Source: Taibaiella soli
GTDB lineage: Bacteria > Bacteroidota > Bacteroidia > Chitinophagales > Chitinophagaceae
DNA length: 64,000 bases
Direction of reading: 5' to 3'
NCBI RefSeq assembly: GCF_003236175.1
Contig: NZ_QKTW01000002.1
Coordinates: 62,001 to 126,000, forward strand
Positions 17,986-25,877 of the stretch are shown piece by piece. The translations under genes were made by a program, and so were the position numbers. A model generated the notes under the pieces. That model was not told the origin of the DNA, did not search any database, and worked only from the letters and a program-made list of their open reading frames with translations. Position 1 is the stretch's first letter, and each line of letters opens with the position of its first letter.

Positions 17986-18083
17986 TGTTTGATTTTTGTT
18001 TTAATGGGTATTAAAATATGCTTGAGATGTTAGATCGTCTTGTGTTAAATTAAGGCGTAGACTTGCAGATGTTTGATCTTATT

Positions 18084-19697
18084 TTACAATTTTGCAACCC
18101 GTTTCATCATATGTCCACTATCATTTGTAATATCCAGCAGGTAAATGCCCGGTGGGAAGCCTGTCAGATCTATATCCTTCGTCAAGCCATTTACTGTTTC
18201 ATTCTTTAATAAAACCCCGCTCATGTTCAGCAGTTTTATAGTTGCTTTTGCAGACTGACTGAAACGTACGGTAAATATATCTTTTGTCGGATTTGGGAAA
18301 ACCGTGACGGTTTCGTTGGCTAATTGTACCGGCGAAATAGCTGTTGGTCCGCCGATACGGTATAACTCGGCGCCAATGGCGTTTTCATAATCAGCGTCGA
18401 AGAAAAGCATATTGTTGCAAATCTCGAAATCTCCGGATACCCATCCATTACTGTCTGCAAAGGAAGGCCAAAGCTTTTGCGTGCCATTGGTCGTACCGTC
18501 GGTAGTCCAGATCTGGATGCGTGTGGTGTCGTTTGCTTCAAAATAAAGCAGGCCGTTAAATACTTTCATTCTATAAGGCGCACTGCTCATCGGCGAAGGA
18601 TAAGAAGGCGGCGTCGGAAAAATATCTTTGATCATATAAGTGCCTGTATCGGTAGCATCTGTCACCCATAGTTCTCCGCCCAGTGAATCTGCACCATCAA
18701 AATAAAGTTTATCGTTGTAGGCCGTGAAGGAGAATGGCTCCAACGCACCCGGCCAGAGTGCTACGGTGCTAAACATATGAGTGCCTGTGTCCGTACCGTC
18801 GGTGCTGTAAAGCCCGCCATAACCGGCAAAACAAAGCAGGTTGTGATATACGGTCATGCCGTGGGCAAAACAATTGGAACTACCGTAGGCAATGTCTTTC
18901 AGCATATGTGTGCCGGTATCGGTACCATCGCTCGACCAGACTTCTGTGCCATGTGTGTAATCGCTGGCGGCAAACCATAGTCTGTTTTTGTAAACAGCGA
19001 AATGCGGATAATAAGTTTGTATCGTCAGATTGCCGGCAACATTATCTAATATCCTTGTGCCGGTATCCGTGCCGTCGGTCGACCAGATTTTTACATCAGA
19101 CTGCGGCGCATATGCCTGAAAATAGAGGCGTCCGTTGTATTCAATAAGATTTGCGGGGTTTGCGTCGGCTTGCTGATTCAATTCTTTGACGATGTGCGTG
19201 CCGGCAGTAGTACCATCTGTCACCCATAGATTGGTGGTAGGGTAGGTGCTGTCTCGGCCCGCGAAATACATTTTCCCGTTGAATAAAGTCATGCGTATTG
19301 GCAATGGCGATACATCGTGTACTTGTACCGTTCCGGCGGCGGTGCCATCTGTAGACCATAGATGATAATGCATGCCATCGTCCCAGGCACCGAATAACAT
19401 TTTCCCATTCATTACGCCGAGCGGGAATGCGTCTGAGCTTGCATCGCCCGGATTGATGTCTTTGACAAGATGTGTTGCTGCGTTAGTGCCGTCTGTCACC
19501 CATAGTTCTCTGCCATGTACACTGTCGTTGGCGTTAAAGTATAATTCGTTTCCGTTAGTGCATTTGGCAACGGCCGAATTGCCGATATCGCTAAAGCCTC
19601 CCGGACCGGTATTGATGTCTTTTACAAGTACGGGCATTTGTGCAAAGGAGGTACTTACAAAGCATAGGAGGATCAATGAGGTAAATGTTTTCAACAT
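18084..19697 (-). CDS. ELWxxDGT-repeat protein with T9SS type A sorting domain
   Basis: A 537-residue secreted protein. It has a Sec signal peptide (residues 1-19, ends SFAQ), then about eight ELWxxDGTxxGT repeats (variants such as LWSTDGTAAGT, KIWSTDGTDTGT, QIWTTDGTTNGT), probably forming a beta-propeller-like fold. It ends with a ~75-residue type IX secretion sorting domain (VFPNPTKDIFTVRFS then GIYLLDI and the terminal KRVAKL). It should be exported by the PorSS/T9SS machinery and attached to or released from the cell surface. Binding partner unknown. It is the only clear T9SS cargo in the window. Confidence 0.93.
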   Translation of the reverse strand: MLKTFTSLILLCFVSTSFAQMPVLVKDINTGPGGFSDIGNSAVAKCTNGNELYFNANDSVHGRELWVTDGTNAATHLVKDINPGDASSDAFPLGVMNGKMLFGAWDDGMHYHLWSTDGTAAGTVQVHDVSPLPIRMTLFNGKMYFAGRDSTYPTTNLWVTDGTTAGTHIVKELNQQADANPANLIEYNGRLYFQAYAPQSDVKIWSTDGTDTGTRILDNVAGNLTIQTYYPHFAVYKNRLWFAASDYTHGTEVWSSDGTDTGTHMLKDIAYGSSNCFAHGMTVYHNLLCFAGYGGLYSTDGTDTGTHMFSTVALWPGALEPFSFTAYNDKLYFDGADSLGGELWVTDATDTGTYMIKDIFPTPPSYPSPMSSAPYRMKVFNGLLYFEANDTTRIQIWTTDGTTNGTQKLWPSFADSNGWVSGDFEICNNMLFFDADYENAIGAELYRIGGPTAISPVQLANETVTVFPNPTKDIFTVRFSQSAKATIKLLNMSGVLLKNETVNGLTKDIDLTGFPPGIYLLDITNDSGHMMKRVAKL

Positions 19698-19801
19698 AAA
19701 GCAGTGTTTAGTGGTGTGGATTGTTTGGGATGCTAAGTTGAATAAAATGTTTAATATAAAAAAGTGCAGATCCCAGGTGGTTCCCGGGTTCTTAGAAAAA
19801 C

Positions 19802-19830
19802 AAAAGCCTGCTCACGGAGCAGGCTTTTGC
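19802..19830. terminator. Terminator of the AbiL-like operon, GCCTGCTC type
   Basis: AAAAGCCTGCTC-ACG-GAGCAGGCTTTT is a perfect 12-bp hairpin, three bases beyond the rloB stop on the minus strand. It shares its stem with the terminators at 15074 and 16794. Confidence 0.85.
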
Positions 19831-19832
19831 AA

Positions 19833-20407
19833 TTATATTTTCGGCAGTAGTTCGTCAAATAATTTGTGCATCTGGCTAAAACCCTGAAATGGACTATCCG
19901 GATTAAATTCCTTGTCTTTGGATCGCTCGCGGGCTTTATCTAATTCACCTTTCAGTCGTTTATAGATATCGTTATCTGGTCTCTTGTAAAATTTTTCTGA
20001 CTTCTCGTAACCGGTCAGATAATGCTCTAACCGCTTTCCTGCTTCGCCGCACTTACGAAAAGGTGCGTTACAATATTCAAAATGACAGAGCAGCCAGTAT
20101 TCAAGACAGGGGTGGTTCATAATAACAACGACGTTTGCCGGACAGTTCGCTTTATACTCGAGAAATGTATTCAGCTGTTTTTTCTGATCTACAATTACAT
20201 CCATGTCTATAATCCAGAAAACTTTGTCGTAACCTTCTGCAACAAGTGTCTGCACTTTTTTGTACTGATCCTCTAAGCCTTGTCTTTGTTGAATTTTTGG
20301 TTCGATATTGACGTTAATCCTATCTTTCTCGTGCTGTTTTAGTAATTGAAAATACCAGGCTTCGGTTTGTCCTTGAGTTGTCTTGAATTCTTCGGTCTAT
20401 TCGCCAT
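19833..20407 (-). pseudogene. RloB/AbiLii-family gene with disrupted 5' end
   Basis: The body is a clear RloB-like protein with a Toprim-type WIIDMDVIV (DxD) and the family block NHPCLEYWLLCHFE. Upstream of the first usable start (GTG at 20255) the frame continues back through RINVNIEPKI and GQTEAWYF to the TAG stop of the ATPase gene, with no ATG. The natural start appears to be the ATG at 20407, overlapping the ATPase stop (GATGGCGAATAG), but that frame (MANRPKNSRQLKD...) hits TAA after 22 codons. The first beta-strand before GQTE seems missing, and the usual EGxTE reads QGQTE. A short out-of-frame deletion explains all of this. A truncated 140-residue product from GTG remains possible. Confidence 0.7.
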
Positions 20408-21683
20408 CGCTAAAGTCAATATAGTAGTCCCCTAAATTTGGAATGCCGCCCAGCTTACCAATCTTGTAAGCATTGTAGACATTGCTTGTGTCTCTTATTA
20501 CAGATGTATCAAAGTCTGCGAGTGAATACAAATTGGTAGCGCTTTCTTCGTCTTTCTCTGTAAACCAGATCGCGTCATCTCGGAAGATGTCGCGGTTGTT
20601 TAAAATCTCCCGGTTGTGTGTAGTTGCGATGAGTTGCGATGATTTTGCATTGACTAAAAAGGATAATAGAAAATGATTGAAGAGGTCTGGATGGAGTGAC
20701 AACTCTAATTCATCTATTTGAACAATGGAGGTGCTCTTTATGAGTATGGTAAGCAAACCTGCAAGTCCATAATAGCGTTGTGTACCTAACGATTCAATGC
20801 TAAACGGCAAAAAGTACTTTGTTCCGTTTATTGAATGCTCAAATTCGATACTCATTAATTTATCTGATTTGATTTTCTCTTTTATGTCATCGGCAACTCC
20901 TGCTTCATTTAAGGCATTCATTAGGTTAATACTAAAATCGGATTGGTCGTCATTAAGAATGATATCAGATATGTTAAGGTCTGCTTTTTTTAGAATCTTA
21001 ATGATGTTCGACTTGTGTATCCTACCGATATCGATTAAAGAAGTGATAAACCTATCGAGCATAACCTCGGGGTCTATGAGCAAAGACAAACAATTAATAA
21101 ACCAATCCACAACTTCACCGAGAACCTTAATGTCAATGTTAGTTTTTAAAAAGCCTCCTAGTACAGTATTATTCCAAAGGGTGTTGGATTCAAGTGCTCT
21201 TTTGGAGAACTTATCTACGATAAATTTTCCTCCAAATGTTATGTGAGAGAATTGGGTTTCGCTGTCAGTAGTGCGGCGATATACATTGGCTTTGCCGCAG
21301 TCGAGTCTTTCATTAGCAATAGCCTGATTATAGACTTCGACTTCATAAAAATACTGTGTATCGTTATGGATAAATTCGATAGATAGTTTGGCGGGCTCAT
21401 GACTTGAAAATTTGTCGAATAGAAACGGCTGGAATTTTAAACGTTCTGTTTTTTTATCAGCTGGAAAGAGAACCAATTCTCTCAAAAAATCCAAAGCCCT
21501 CAACACCGTCGTTTTCCCGGAAGCATTGGCACCATATATCAACGCCATTTTGAGCAGTCGTAAACCGCTTTTGGTATGAATGATGTACTGATCTTCTAAG
21601 TGCTTTGACTTGTCGGCAACGAAAGAAAGGGTCTGTTTATTTTTTATGGAGCCAAAATTCTGAATGCTGAAATTGACTATCAT
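20397..21683 (-). CDS. AAA-family ATPase, RloA/AbiLi-like (AbiL anti-phage system)
   Basis: A 428-residue cytoplasmic SMC/OLD-like ATPase of the AAA_15/AAA_21 type. It opens with the typical MIVNFSIQNFGSIKNKQTLS. It has Walker A GANASGKTT (residues 51-59), Walker B VQIDELELSLHP around residue 320 and the switch ATTHNREIL. With the downstream RloB-like gene it matches the two-gene AbiL abortive-infection layout. Its stop codon overlaps the presumptive rloB start. The ATPase frame looks intact, so the partner's damage may have left an orphan ATPase. No promoter box is obvious upstream. Confidence 0.85.
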   Translation of the reverse strand: MIVNFSIQNFGSIKNKQTLSFVADKSKHLEDQYIIHTKSGLRLLKMALIYGANASGKTTVLRALDFLRELVLFPADKKTERLKFQPFLFDKFSSHEPAKLSIEFIHNDTQYFYEVEVYNQAIANERLDCGKANVYRRTTDSETQFSHITFGGKFIVDKFSKRALESNTLWNNTVLGGFLKTNIDIKVLGEVVDWFINCLSLLIDPEVMLDRFITSLIDIGRIHKSNIIKILKKADLNISDIILNDDQSDFSINLMNALNEAGVADDIKEKIKSDKLMSIEFEHSINGTKYFLPFSIESLGTQRYYGLAGLLTILIKSTSIVQIDELELSLHPDLFNHFLLSFLVNAKSSQLIATTHNREILNNRDIFRDDAIWFTEKDEESATNLYSLADFDTSVIRDTSNVYNAYKIGKLGGIPNLGDYYIDFSDGE

Positions 21684-21750
21684 GGGCTGTTTTTTGTAAA
21701 TGAATTACAAAAATAGGGGATTGAAGTGGTTTTTTTCGGGTGGTCAGGGG

Positions 21751-21855
21751 CGAAATCAGATTGTGACGTTCTTATGCCTGGTCCTCACAAAGACTGTATG
21801 ATGTGTTCCCCAACCTAATGTTTAAGCCTGTAAGGCTGATGGCAACCTGATTTCG
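21751..21855. repeat. MITE-like repeat with 13-bp inverted ends (CGAAATCAGRTTG)
   Basis: CGAAATCAGATTG at 21751 and CAACCTGATTTCG at 21843 are inverted copies (12 of 13 match) enclosing 79 bases. Related ends (CAATCTGATTTCG, GATCTGATTTCG and inverted CGAAATCAGATC) recur several times between 51.4 and 51.83 kb. There is no coding capacity. It occupies much of the 340-base gap between the ATPase and the small ORFs. Confidence 0.6.
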
Positions 21856-22023
21856 GGTTTGATAATAGCAAGTGTTTGATACGGGAAATGCTCAATAGTA
21901 GCGCTGGTGACGAACGGAGCGTCGCAACTATGTTTTACCGGAGGTACGATGCTGGTAACCATAGGACAATATCCGCCTATCTTTCCCAAATTCCATTATC
22001 TTCGCAGCCTCTAATAAACAACA

Positions 22024-22143
22024 ATGTTACAAACTAATTATCGTCCGCAGTCCGGCCAATGGTGGGTGTACCCGAAAGGGCACCAACGTGTTTACGTAGA
22101 GCACCTAAAGGCCGGGCTGCTGTCATTTTTAGAACTATGGTAA
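22024..22143 (+). CDS. Tiny ORF, 39 aa, overlapping the next ORF
   Basis: ATG at 22024 to TAA at 22141 encodes 39 residues with a Trp/Tyr-rich start (MLQTNYRPQSGQWWVYPKG) and an amphipathic end (EHLKAGLLSFLELW). Its stop overlaps the ATG of the next ORF (ATGGTAA), the hallmark of translational coupling. A TATCTTCG sequence about 25 bases upstream resembles the -7 box with one mismatch. I do not recognise it. Confidence 0.5.
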   Translation: MLQTNYRPQSGQWWVYPKGHQRVYVEHLKAGLLSFLELW

Positions 22144-22355
22144 GGATTACCGACAACAAACTGATCATTGAACTGGAAAGCAATTTCCCTGCGCTCTTGC
22201 TTCGAGATCTGCAAGAAAGCCTGATTACGGTACTGAAACGGTACAATGAAGACCGGAACGAAGACCGGCTCTATGATGTTAATTGCCTCACGTTGCTGCA
22301 GGCTATGCTTCCGGAACCGGAAGATCTGGAACGGGCTTATGACATAAAAGCTTAA
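22137..22355 (+). CDS. Small acidic protein, 72 aa, unknown
   Basis: I choose the ATG at 22137 (MVRITDNKLIIELESNFP) rather than 22059, because the longer start would translate the coding region of the upstream tiny ORF out of frame. The 72-residue product is helical and acidic (LLLRDLQESLITVLKRYN, LLQAMLPEPEDLERAYD). It overlaps the 39-aa ORF by seven bases and is followed at once by a strong terminator, so the two form a mini-operon. Function unknown; possibly a regulatory or toxin-antitoxin-like pair, without direct evidence. Confidence 0.6.
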   Translation: MVRITDNKLIIELESNFPALLLRDLQESLITVLKRYNEDRNEDRLYDVNCLTLLQAMLPEPEDLERAYDIKA

Positions 22356-22358
22356 CGA

Positions 22359-22394
22359 AAAATCCCTCCGACACTACTATCGGAGGGATTTTTT
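22359..22394. terminator. Terminator of the small-ORF operon
   Basis: AAAATCCCTCCGA and TCGGAGGGATTTT form a 13-bp stem with a 9-base loop and eight T residues. On the other strand it can also end the convergent 245-aa gene. Confidence 0.9.
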
Positions 22395-22419
22395 TTCGGG
22401 GGAAACCAATCTCTGCTAT

Positions 22420-23157
22420 CTATTTCAGTTTCCGGATGGCAAAAGCATTGGCGGCTTTCATCTCTTTACTATTGGCCATGTACAGTGATTTGAGATATTT
22501 CTTCACCGATTCGGCTACTGATACAAGGCCTGTCACGGGGGCGTAAAGTACTTGCTGGCGCTGCGCTGTAAGCAATTTCATTTGATTGCTGGCTGCTGTC
22601 CATTCACCATTGAGTTGTACAAGATTTTGCACTTTTTCCTGTAATGCGGTTATTGTAACTTCTGTTTCGTTGGGATGATACAGCGGCTCGGCTGTCAATA
22701 TATTTACGAGTTGCACAAAATTGGCCAATTGTGCATCATAACTGCGCTGGCTTACGGATCTTGTTTTGGGCAGGTCTTCTGGCTTTGCATCTGCGGCCGG
22801 TGCTTCCGGCGTGGTCATTCGTTTGCCGCGTGCTTTTGCTACATAATGATGTGCGGTTTTTAATACATCCGACGACGGATTTATGGCTTCCAGTCCGTTT
22901 GCCAGACGTGTAATAAGTTTAGGAAGCGCCCCGTAAGCCAGTATGCGTGCATTTGTTGCTTTTGATAATGCAATCTCTGCGGTATTTATCTGATCCATGA
23001 CGTCTATCGCTGTGCTGCAGGTAGTATTGAGTTGTACTACCGTAAGTTCGGGCCTGCTGGGACGATAGCTGGAGCCCAGTGATTCACAGAACTGGATCAG
23101 TCCTTTAAAATTGGCGACATTCTTATAATGTCCGGTTTCGTTATTTGCGTTTGCCAT
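22420..23157 (-). CDS. Helical protein with internal duplication, unknown function
   Basis: A 245-residue, apparently all-helical, soluble protein without signal peptide. The two halves look like a tandem duplication: ANFKGLIQFC... with YRPSRPELTV and later ANFVQLVNIL... with YHPNETEVTI, each followed by a long helix and a segment with LPKLITRLANGL / VTGLVSVAESV, separated by a Pro/Ala-rich linker (TTPEAPAADAKPEDLPKT). I recall similar duplicated proteins in many Bacteroidota but know no function. It is divergent from the contractile-injection fragment, with the minisatellite in between. Confidence 0.7.
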   Translation of the reverse strand: MANANNETGHYKNVANFKGLIQFCESLGSSYRPSRPELTVVQLNTTCSTAIDVMDQINTAEIALSKATNARILAYGALPKLITRLANGLEAINPSSDVLKTAHHYVAKARGKRMTTPEAPAADAKPEDLPKTRSVSQRSYDAQLANFVQLVNILTAEPLYHPNETEVTITALQEKVQNLVQLNGEWTAASNQMKLLTAQRQQVLYAPVTGLVSVAESVKKYLKSLYMANSKEMKAANAFAIRKLK

Positions 23158-23285
23158 TATACTAAGTTTTTTGATACTAGAATCAACTGGCGTGCCAAAT
23201 AAATTATCGTAATGTTTAATTGCATGCTTTCTTCGCTTAAAGGATTGTTTTACAAAAGGAAGAATTTTTTTAGGCCTGGGATATA

Positions 23286-23600
23286 ACTGCTTGCATAAAG
23301 CAGTGCACTACTTGTATAATGGAGTGCACTACTTGCGTAAGCGAGTGTACTACTTGCGTAGTGGAGTGTACTACTTGCGTAGTGGAGTGTACTACTTGCG
23401 TAAGCGAGTGTACTACTTGCATAAGCGAGTGTACTACTTGCGTAATGGAGTGCACTACTTGCGTAGTGGAGTGCACTACTTGCGTAGTGGAGTGTACTAC
23501 TTGCATAAGCGAGTGCACTGCTTGCATAATGGAGTGTACTACTTGCGTAATGGAATGCACTACTTGTATAAGCGAGTGTACTGCTTGCGCAGGTCAATGT
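23286..23600. repeat. 21-bp minisatellite, 15 units without indels
   Basis: Fifteen consecutive 21-bp units, consensus ACTACTTGCGTARKSGAGTGY, run from 23286 to 23600 without a single insertion or deletion. Differences are almost only transitions at unit positions 4, 9, 10, 18 and 21, plus a switch block AGC/GTG/ATG at 13-15. Since 21 is a multiple of three, long frames are open on both strands. The + frame from ATG 23319 to 23609 gives a 96-residue CTTCVSE heptad protein with CxxC in every unit. The - frame gives ASSTLHY heptads. It fills most of the 522-base divergent gap before the tape-measure-like gene. Confidence 0.95.
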
Positions 23601-23609
23601 ACTCCGTAG
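23319..23609 (+). CDS. Candidate Cys-rich heptad-repeat ORF within the minisatellite
   Basis: If translated, this frame yields 96 residues made almost only of ECTTCVx heptads, i.e. about 13 CxxC pairs spaced by VxE, like an artificial metal-binding array. In this frame the variable unit positions 9, 18 and 21 are synonymous (Cys, Glu, Cys) and position 10 is Val/Ile, which mildly favours coding. However, the mirrored minus register is nearly as good (positions 4 and 10 synonymous). No signal peptide, promoter or family is recognised, so this is only a candidate. Confidence 0.2.
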   Translation: MECTTCVSECTTCVVECTTCVVECTTCVSECTTCISECTTCVMECTTCVVECTTCVVECTTCISECTACIMECTTCVMECTTCISECTACAGQCTP

Positions 23610-23679
23610 GGATATAATCTCATTTCTTCCGAAAACTTATTTTAGATGCTGTATTTTTCAGGAGAAATCCCATAAAGCT

Positions 23680-24204
23680 ATGTCTGTCACCACATCGAAA
23701 GAAGGAATTCCGGTAAAAAATGCCGGATTGGTCATTGTCAATAATTATGTGCCGATGCTTTTTGAACGGCTGGGTCTGATGCAAAATCGGGCTTTTGTCA
23801 ATGCATCGGCGCAAGAACAGGCTGTTCAGTTCCTGCAATACGTAGCCACCGGTTTGACGAATACTGAAGCGCGTTTCCTGCAGCTTAATAAAGTGCTTTG
23901 TGGTTTGCCGTTGGCGCATCCGGTACCTGAAGAAATTGAAATTTCGGACGAGCAGGAAAAACTAATTAATGGCTTAATCACATCAATGCTCAGCTACTGG
24001 CCCGATGCCGGTACAAAGTATCTGGATGGCTTTCGGGGAAACTGGTTGGTGCGCGATGGCCTGTTGATTGAGTCTGCTGATAGCTGGGAGCTTAAAGTAG
24101 AAAGGCGAGCGTATGATGTTTTGCTGAACAAATCACCGTTCTCTTTTTCCAATATTAAATACCCATGGATGGACAAGCCATTGCATGTGGTCTGGAAGTT
24201 TTAA
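23680..24204 (+). CDS. Contractile injection system tape-measure C-terminal domain, short form
   Basis: A 174-residue protein matching the C-terminal domain of contractile-injection-system tape measure proteins. It shows NAGLVIVNNYVPMLFERLGL, the QEQAVQFLQYVATG block, LNKVLCGLPLAHPVP, and the ending ikYPWMDKPLHVVW. Full-length family members are several hundred residues or more; here only the terminal domain exists, beginning at its own ATG. It starts a three-gene unit with sheath and tube. Either it is a naturally minimal protein or the remains of a deletion that removed the long helical part; the minisatellite lies immediately upstream. Confidence 0.75.
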   Translation: MSVTTSKEGIPVKNAGLVIVNNYVPMLFERLGLMQNRAFVNASAQEQAVQFLQYVATGLTNTEARFLQLNKVLCGLPLAHPVPEEIEISDEQEKLINGLITSMLSYWPDAGTKYLDGFRGNWLVRDGLLIESADSWELKVERRAYDVLLNKSPFSFSNIKYPWMDKPLHVVWKF

Positions 24205-24257
24205 ATCTATAAAGTCGGCTTATCGTTTTTTTTGAAATCAAGAAAGTAAAAATCATC

Positions 24258-25835
24258 ATGTTAAAATCCAACATCAAAACGCCCGGAGTATATATCAATG
24301 AGGTCAATGACTTTTCAAATGATGTAATACCGGTAGCAACAGCTGTTCCCGCTTTTATTGGCTATACGCCACAAGCAGTTTATGAAGGAAAGTCGTATAC
24401 TAATGTAGCGCAGAGAGTGACTTCATTCGCAGAGTTTAAGGCCATTTATTGTTTTCCGGATCCGCCGGCACCAGCACAGCCCGCTAAACAGTATCAGCCA
24501 CAATATTACCTTGTGCCGCAAAAAGCGCAGCCCGCTGCTGGCGATTATTTGTTGCTTGATGGCACTTACTACGTGCTTTTACCAGACCCTGATACGGTTT
24601 ACTATTTATACAACAGCATCAGGCTGTTCTTTGAGAATGGCGGGGCAGAAACTTATATCGTTTCTGTGGGTAGTTATGGTCCGTCTTCGGGTAAAGCAGC
24701 GAATTTCGGTGAACAAGTCATTAATGCTAATGTGCAGCTAAACGATTTGCTGCATGGCCTGCAACTGCTTTCAAACGAATCAGCACCTACGCTTTATATC
24801 TGCCCGGATGCAACTCTGCTGTCGGTTGCCGATAACGGAAGCCTGATGCAGGCTATGTTGAAACAGAGTTCCGGCATGATGACGTCTGTATCTGTTTTTG
24901 ATATCATTGGCGGTAAAAATCCAGATCCGATTCAATACATGAATGACATCACTGCGTTCAGAAATAATACCGGAGTAGAAGGACTGAGTTACGGAGCTGC
25001 ATATTATCCTTTTATTGGCACTACTATTATGCAAAGCAGCGAGATCGATTATACGAATCTTTTCGGTAGTGATGTAAAACAGTTGGCTGGCATATTGAAT
25101 CCGCCTGCAAATCCAAACATGGCAGTCGCCGAAATTATTTCGAATATGGAAACGGCACCAAACGCTCTTTCCGTTGCCCAATATAATCAGACCTTACTCA
25201 ATGCCAGCAAGACATACGGCCAGATTATCAGTCATGTACTGGCAGATGCAAATCTGCTTCCTCCCAGCGGTGCAATGGCTGGTGTGATGACTACGATGGA
25301 TAATCAAAATAGTGTCTGGACTTCGCCTGCCAATGTTTCGATCGTTGGTGGTGTGTCACTACCGATCAAATTGTCTGACGGACAGCAGGGTAATCTTAAT
25401 GTTGATGTTGTGTCGGGCAAGTCGGTTAATGTGATTCGTTTTTTCAATGGCATTGGTATCCTGGTATGGGGTGCGCGTACACTTGACGGTAACAGTATGG
25501 ACTGGCGGTATATTTCGGTGCGTCGTACCATGAACTTTCTGGAACAGTCGTGTAAGCAAGCAGCGCAGGCTTATGTTTTCGCGCCTAATGTCAAAAATAC
25601 CTGGGAGACTGTAAAATCAATGATCAGCAGTTTTCTGACCAATATATGGAAGCAGGGTGGCTTGCAGGGAGCCAGCGCTGCCGATGCTTTTTCTGTTGAT
25701 TGCGGCCTGGGTACAACGATGACCAGTGACGATATTTTGAACGGTTTTATGAATGTAACGGTAAAGGTTGCCGTTGTAAGACCGGCTGAATTTATTGAGT
25801 TTACATTCCAGCAGCAAATGGCTGTTTCGAGTTAA
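24258..25835 (+). CDS. Contractile tail sheath protein
   Basis: A 525-residue phage-like/eCIS sheath subunit. It begins TPGVYINEVNDFSNDVIPVATAVPAFIGYT, the typical sheath N-terminus with conserved PGVYI..E and the P-AFIG-T turn. It ends in the C-terminal sheath domain (NVIRFFNGIGILVWGARTL, DWRYISVRRTMNFLEQS, FMNVTVKVAVVRPAEFIEFTFQQ). Such subunits polymerise around the tube and contract to drive it through a target membrane. The frame is intact over its full length, arguing that it is or was recently functional. It lies 53 bases behind the tape-measure-like gene. Confidence 0.93.
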   Translation: MLKSNIKTPGVYINEVNDFSNDVIPVATAVPAFIGYTPQAVYEGKSYTNVAQRVTSFAEFKAIYCFPDPPAPAQPAKQYQPQYYLVPQKAQPAAGDYLLLDGTYYVLLPDPDTVYYLYNSIRLFFENGGAETYIVSVGSYGPSSGKAANFGEQVINANVQLNDLLHGLQLLSNESAPTLYICPDATLLSVADNGSLMQAMLKQSSGMMTSVSVFDIIGGKNPDPIQYMNDITAFRNNTGVEGLSYGAAYYPFIGTTIMQSSEIDYTNLFGSDVKQLAGILNPPANPNMAVAEIISNMETAPNALSVAQYNQTLLNASKTYGQIISHVLADANLLPPSGAMAGVMTTMDNQNSVWTSPANVSIVGGVSLPIKLSDGQQGNLNVDVVSGKSVNVIRFFNGIGILVWGARTLDGNSMDWRYISVRRTMNFLEQSCKQAAQAYVFAPNVKNTWETVKSMISSFLTNIWKQGGLQGASAADAFSVDCGLGTTMTSDDILNGFMNVTVKVAVVRPAEFIEFTFQQQMAVSS

Positions 25836-25877
25836 TGATTATTGCAACAATTTCGGTGAACGCATAAAAACAAAATA

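Noticed and set aside
21740-22020. Structured RNA such as SRP RNA or a riboswitch
   Set aside because: The segment has stem-like parts, but the SRP core (GGAAG..AGCAGC) and known riboswitch cores are missing. The inverted ends identify a dispersed repeat instead.
23250-23597. 115-residue minus-strand gene with ASSTLHY heptads
   Set aside because: Open only because the 21-bp repeat lacks stops in several frames. There is no signal, promoter or known family, and it is no better supported than the opposite frame.
23286-23600. CRISPR array
   Set aside because: The 21-bp units are directly adjacent without spacers, and no cas gene is present. It is a minisatellite.
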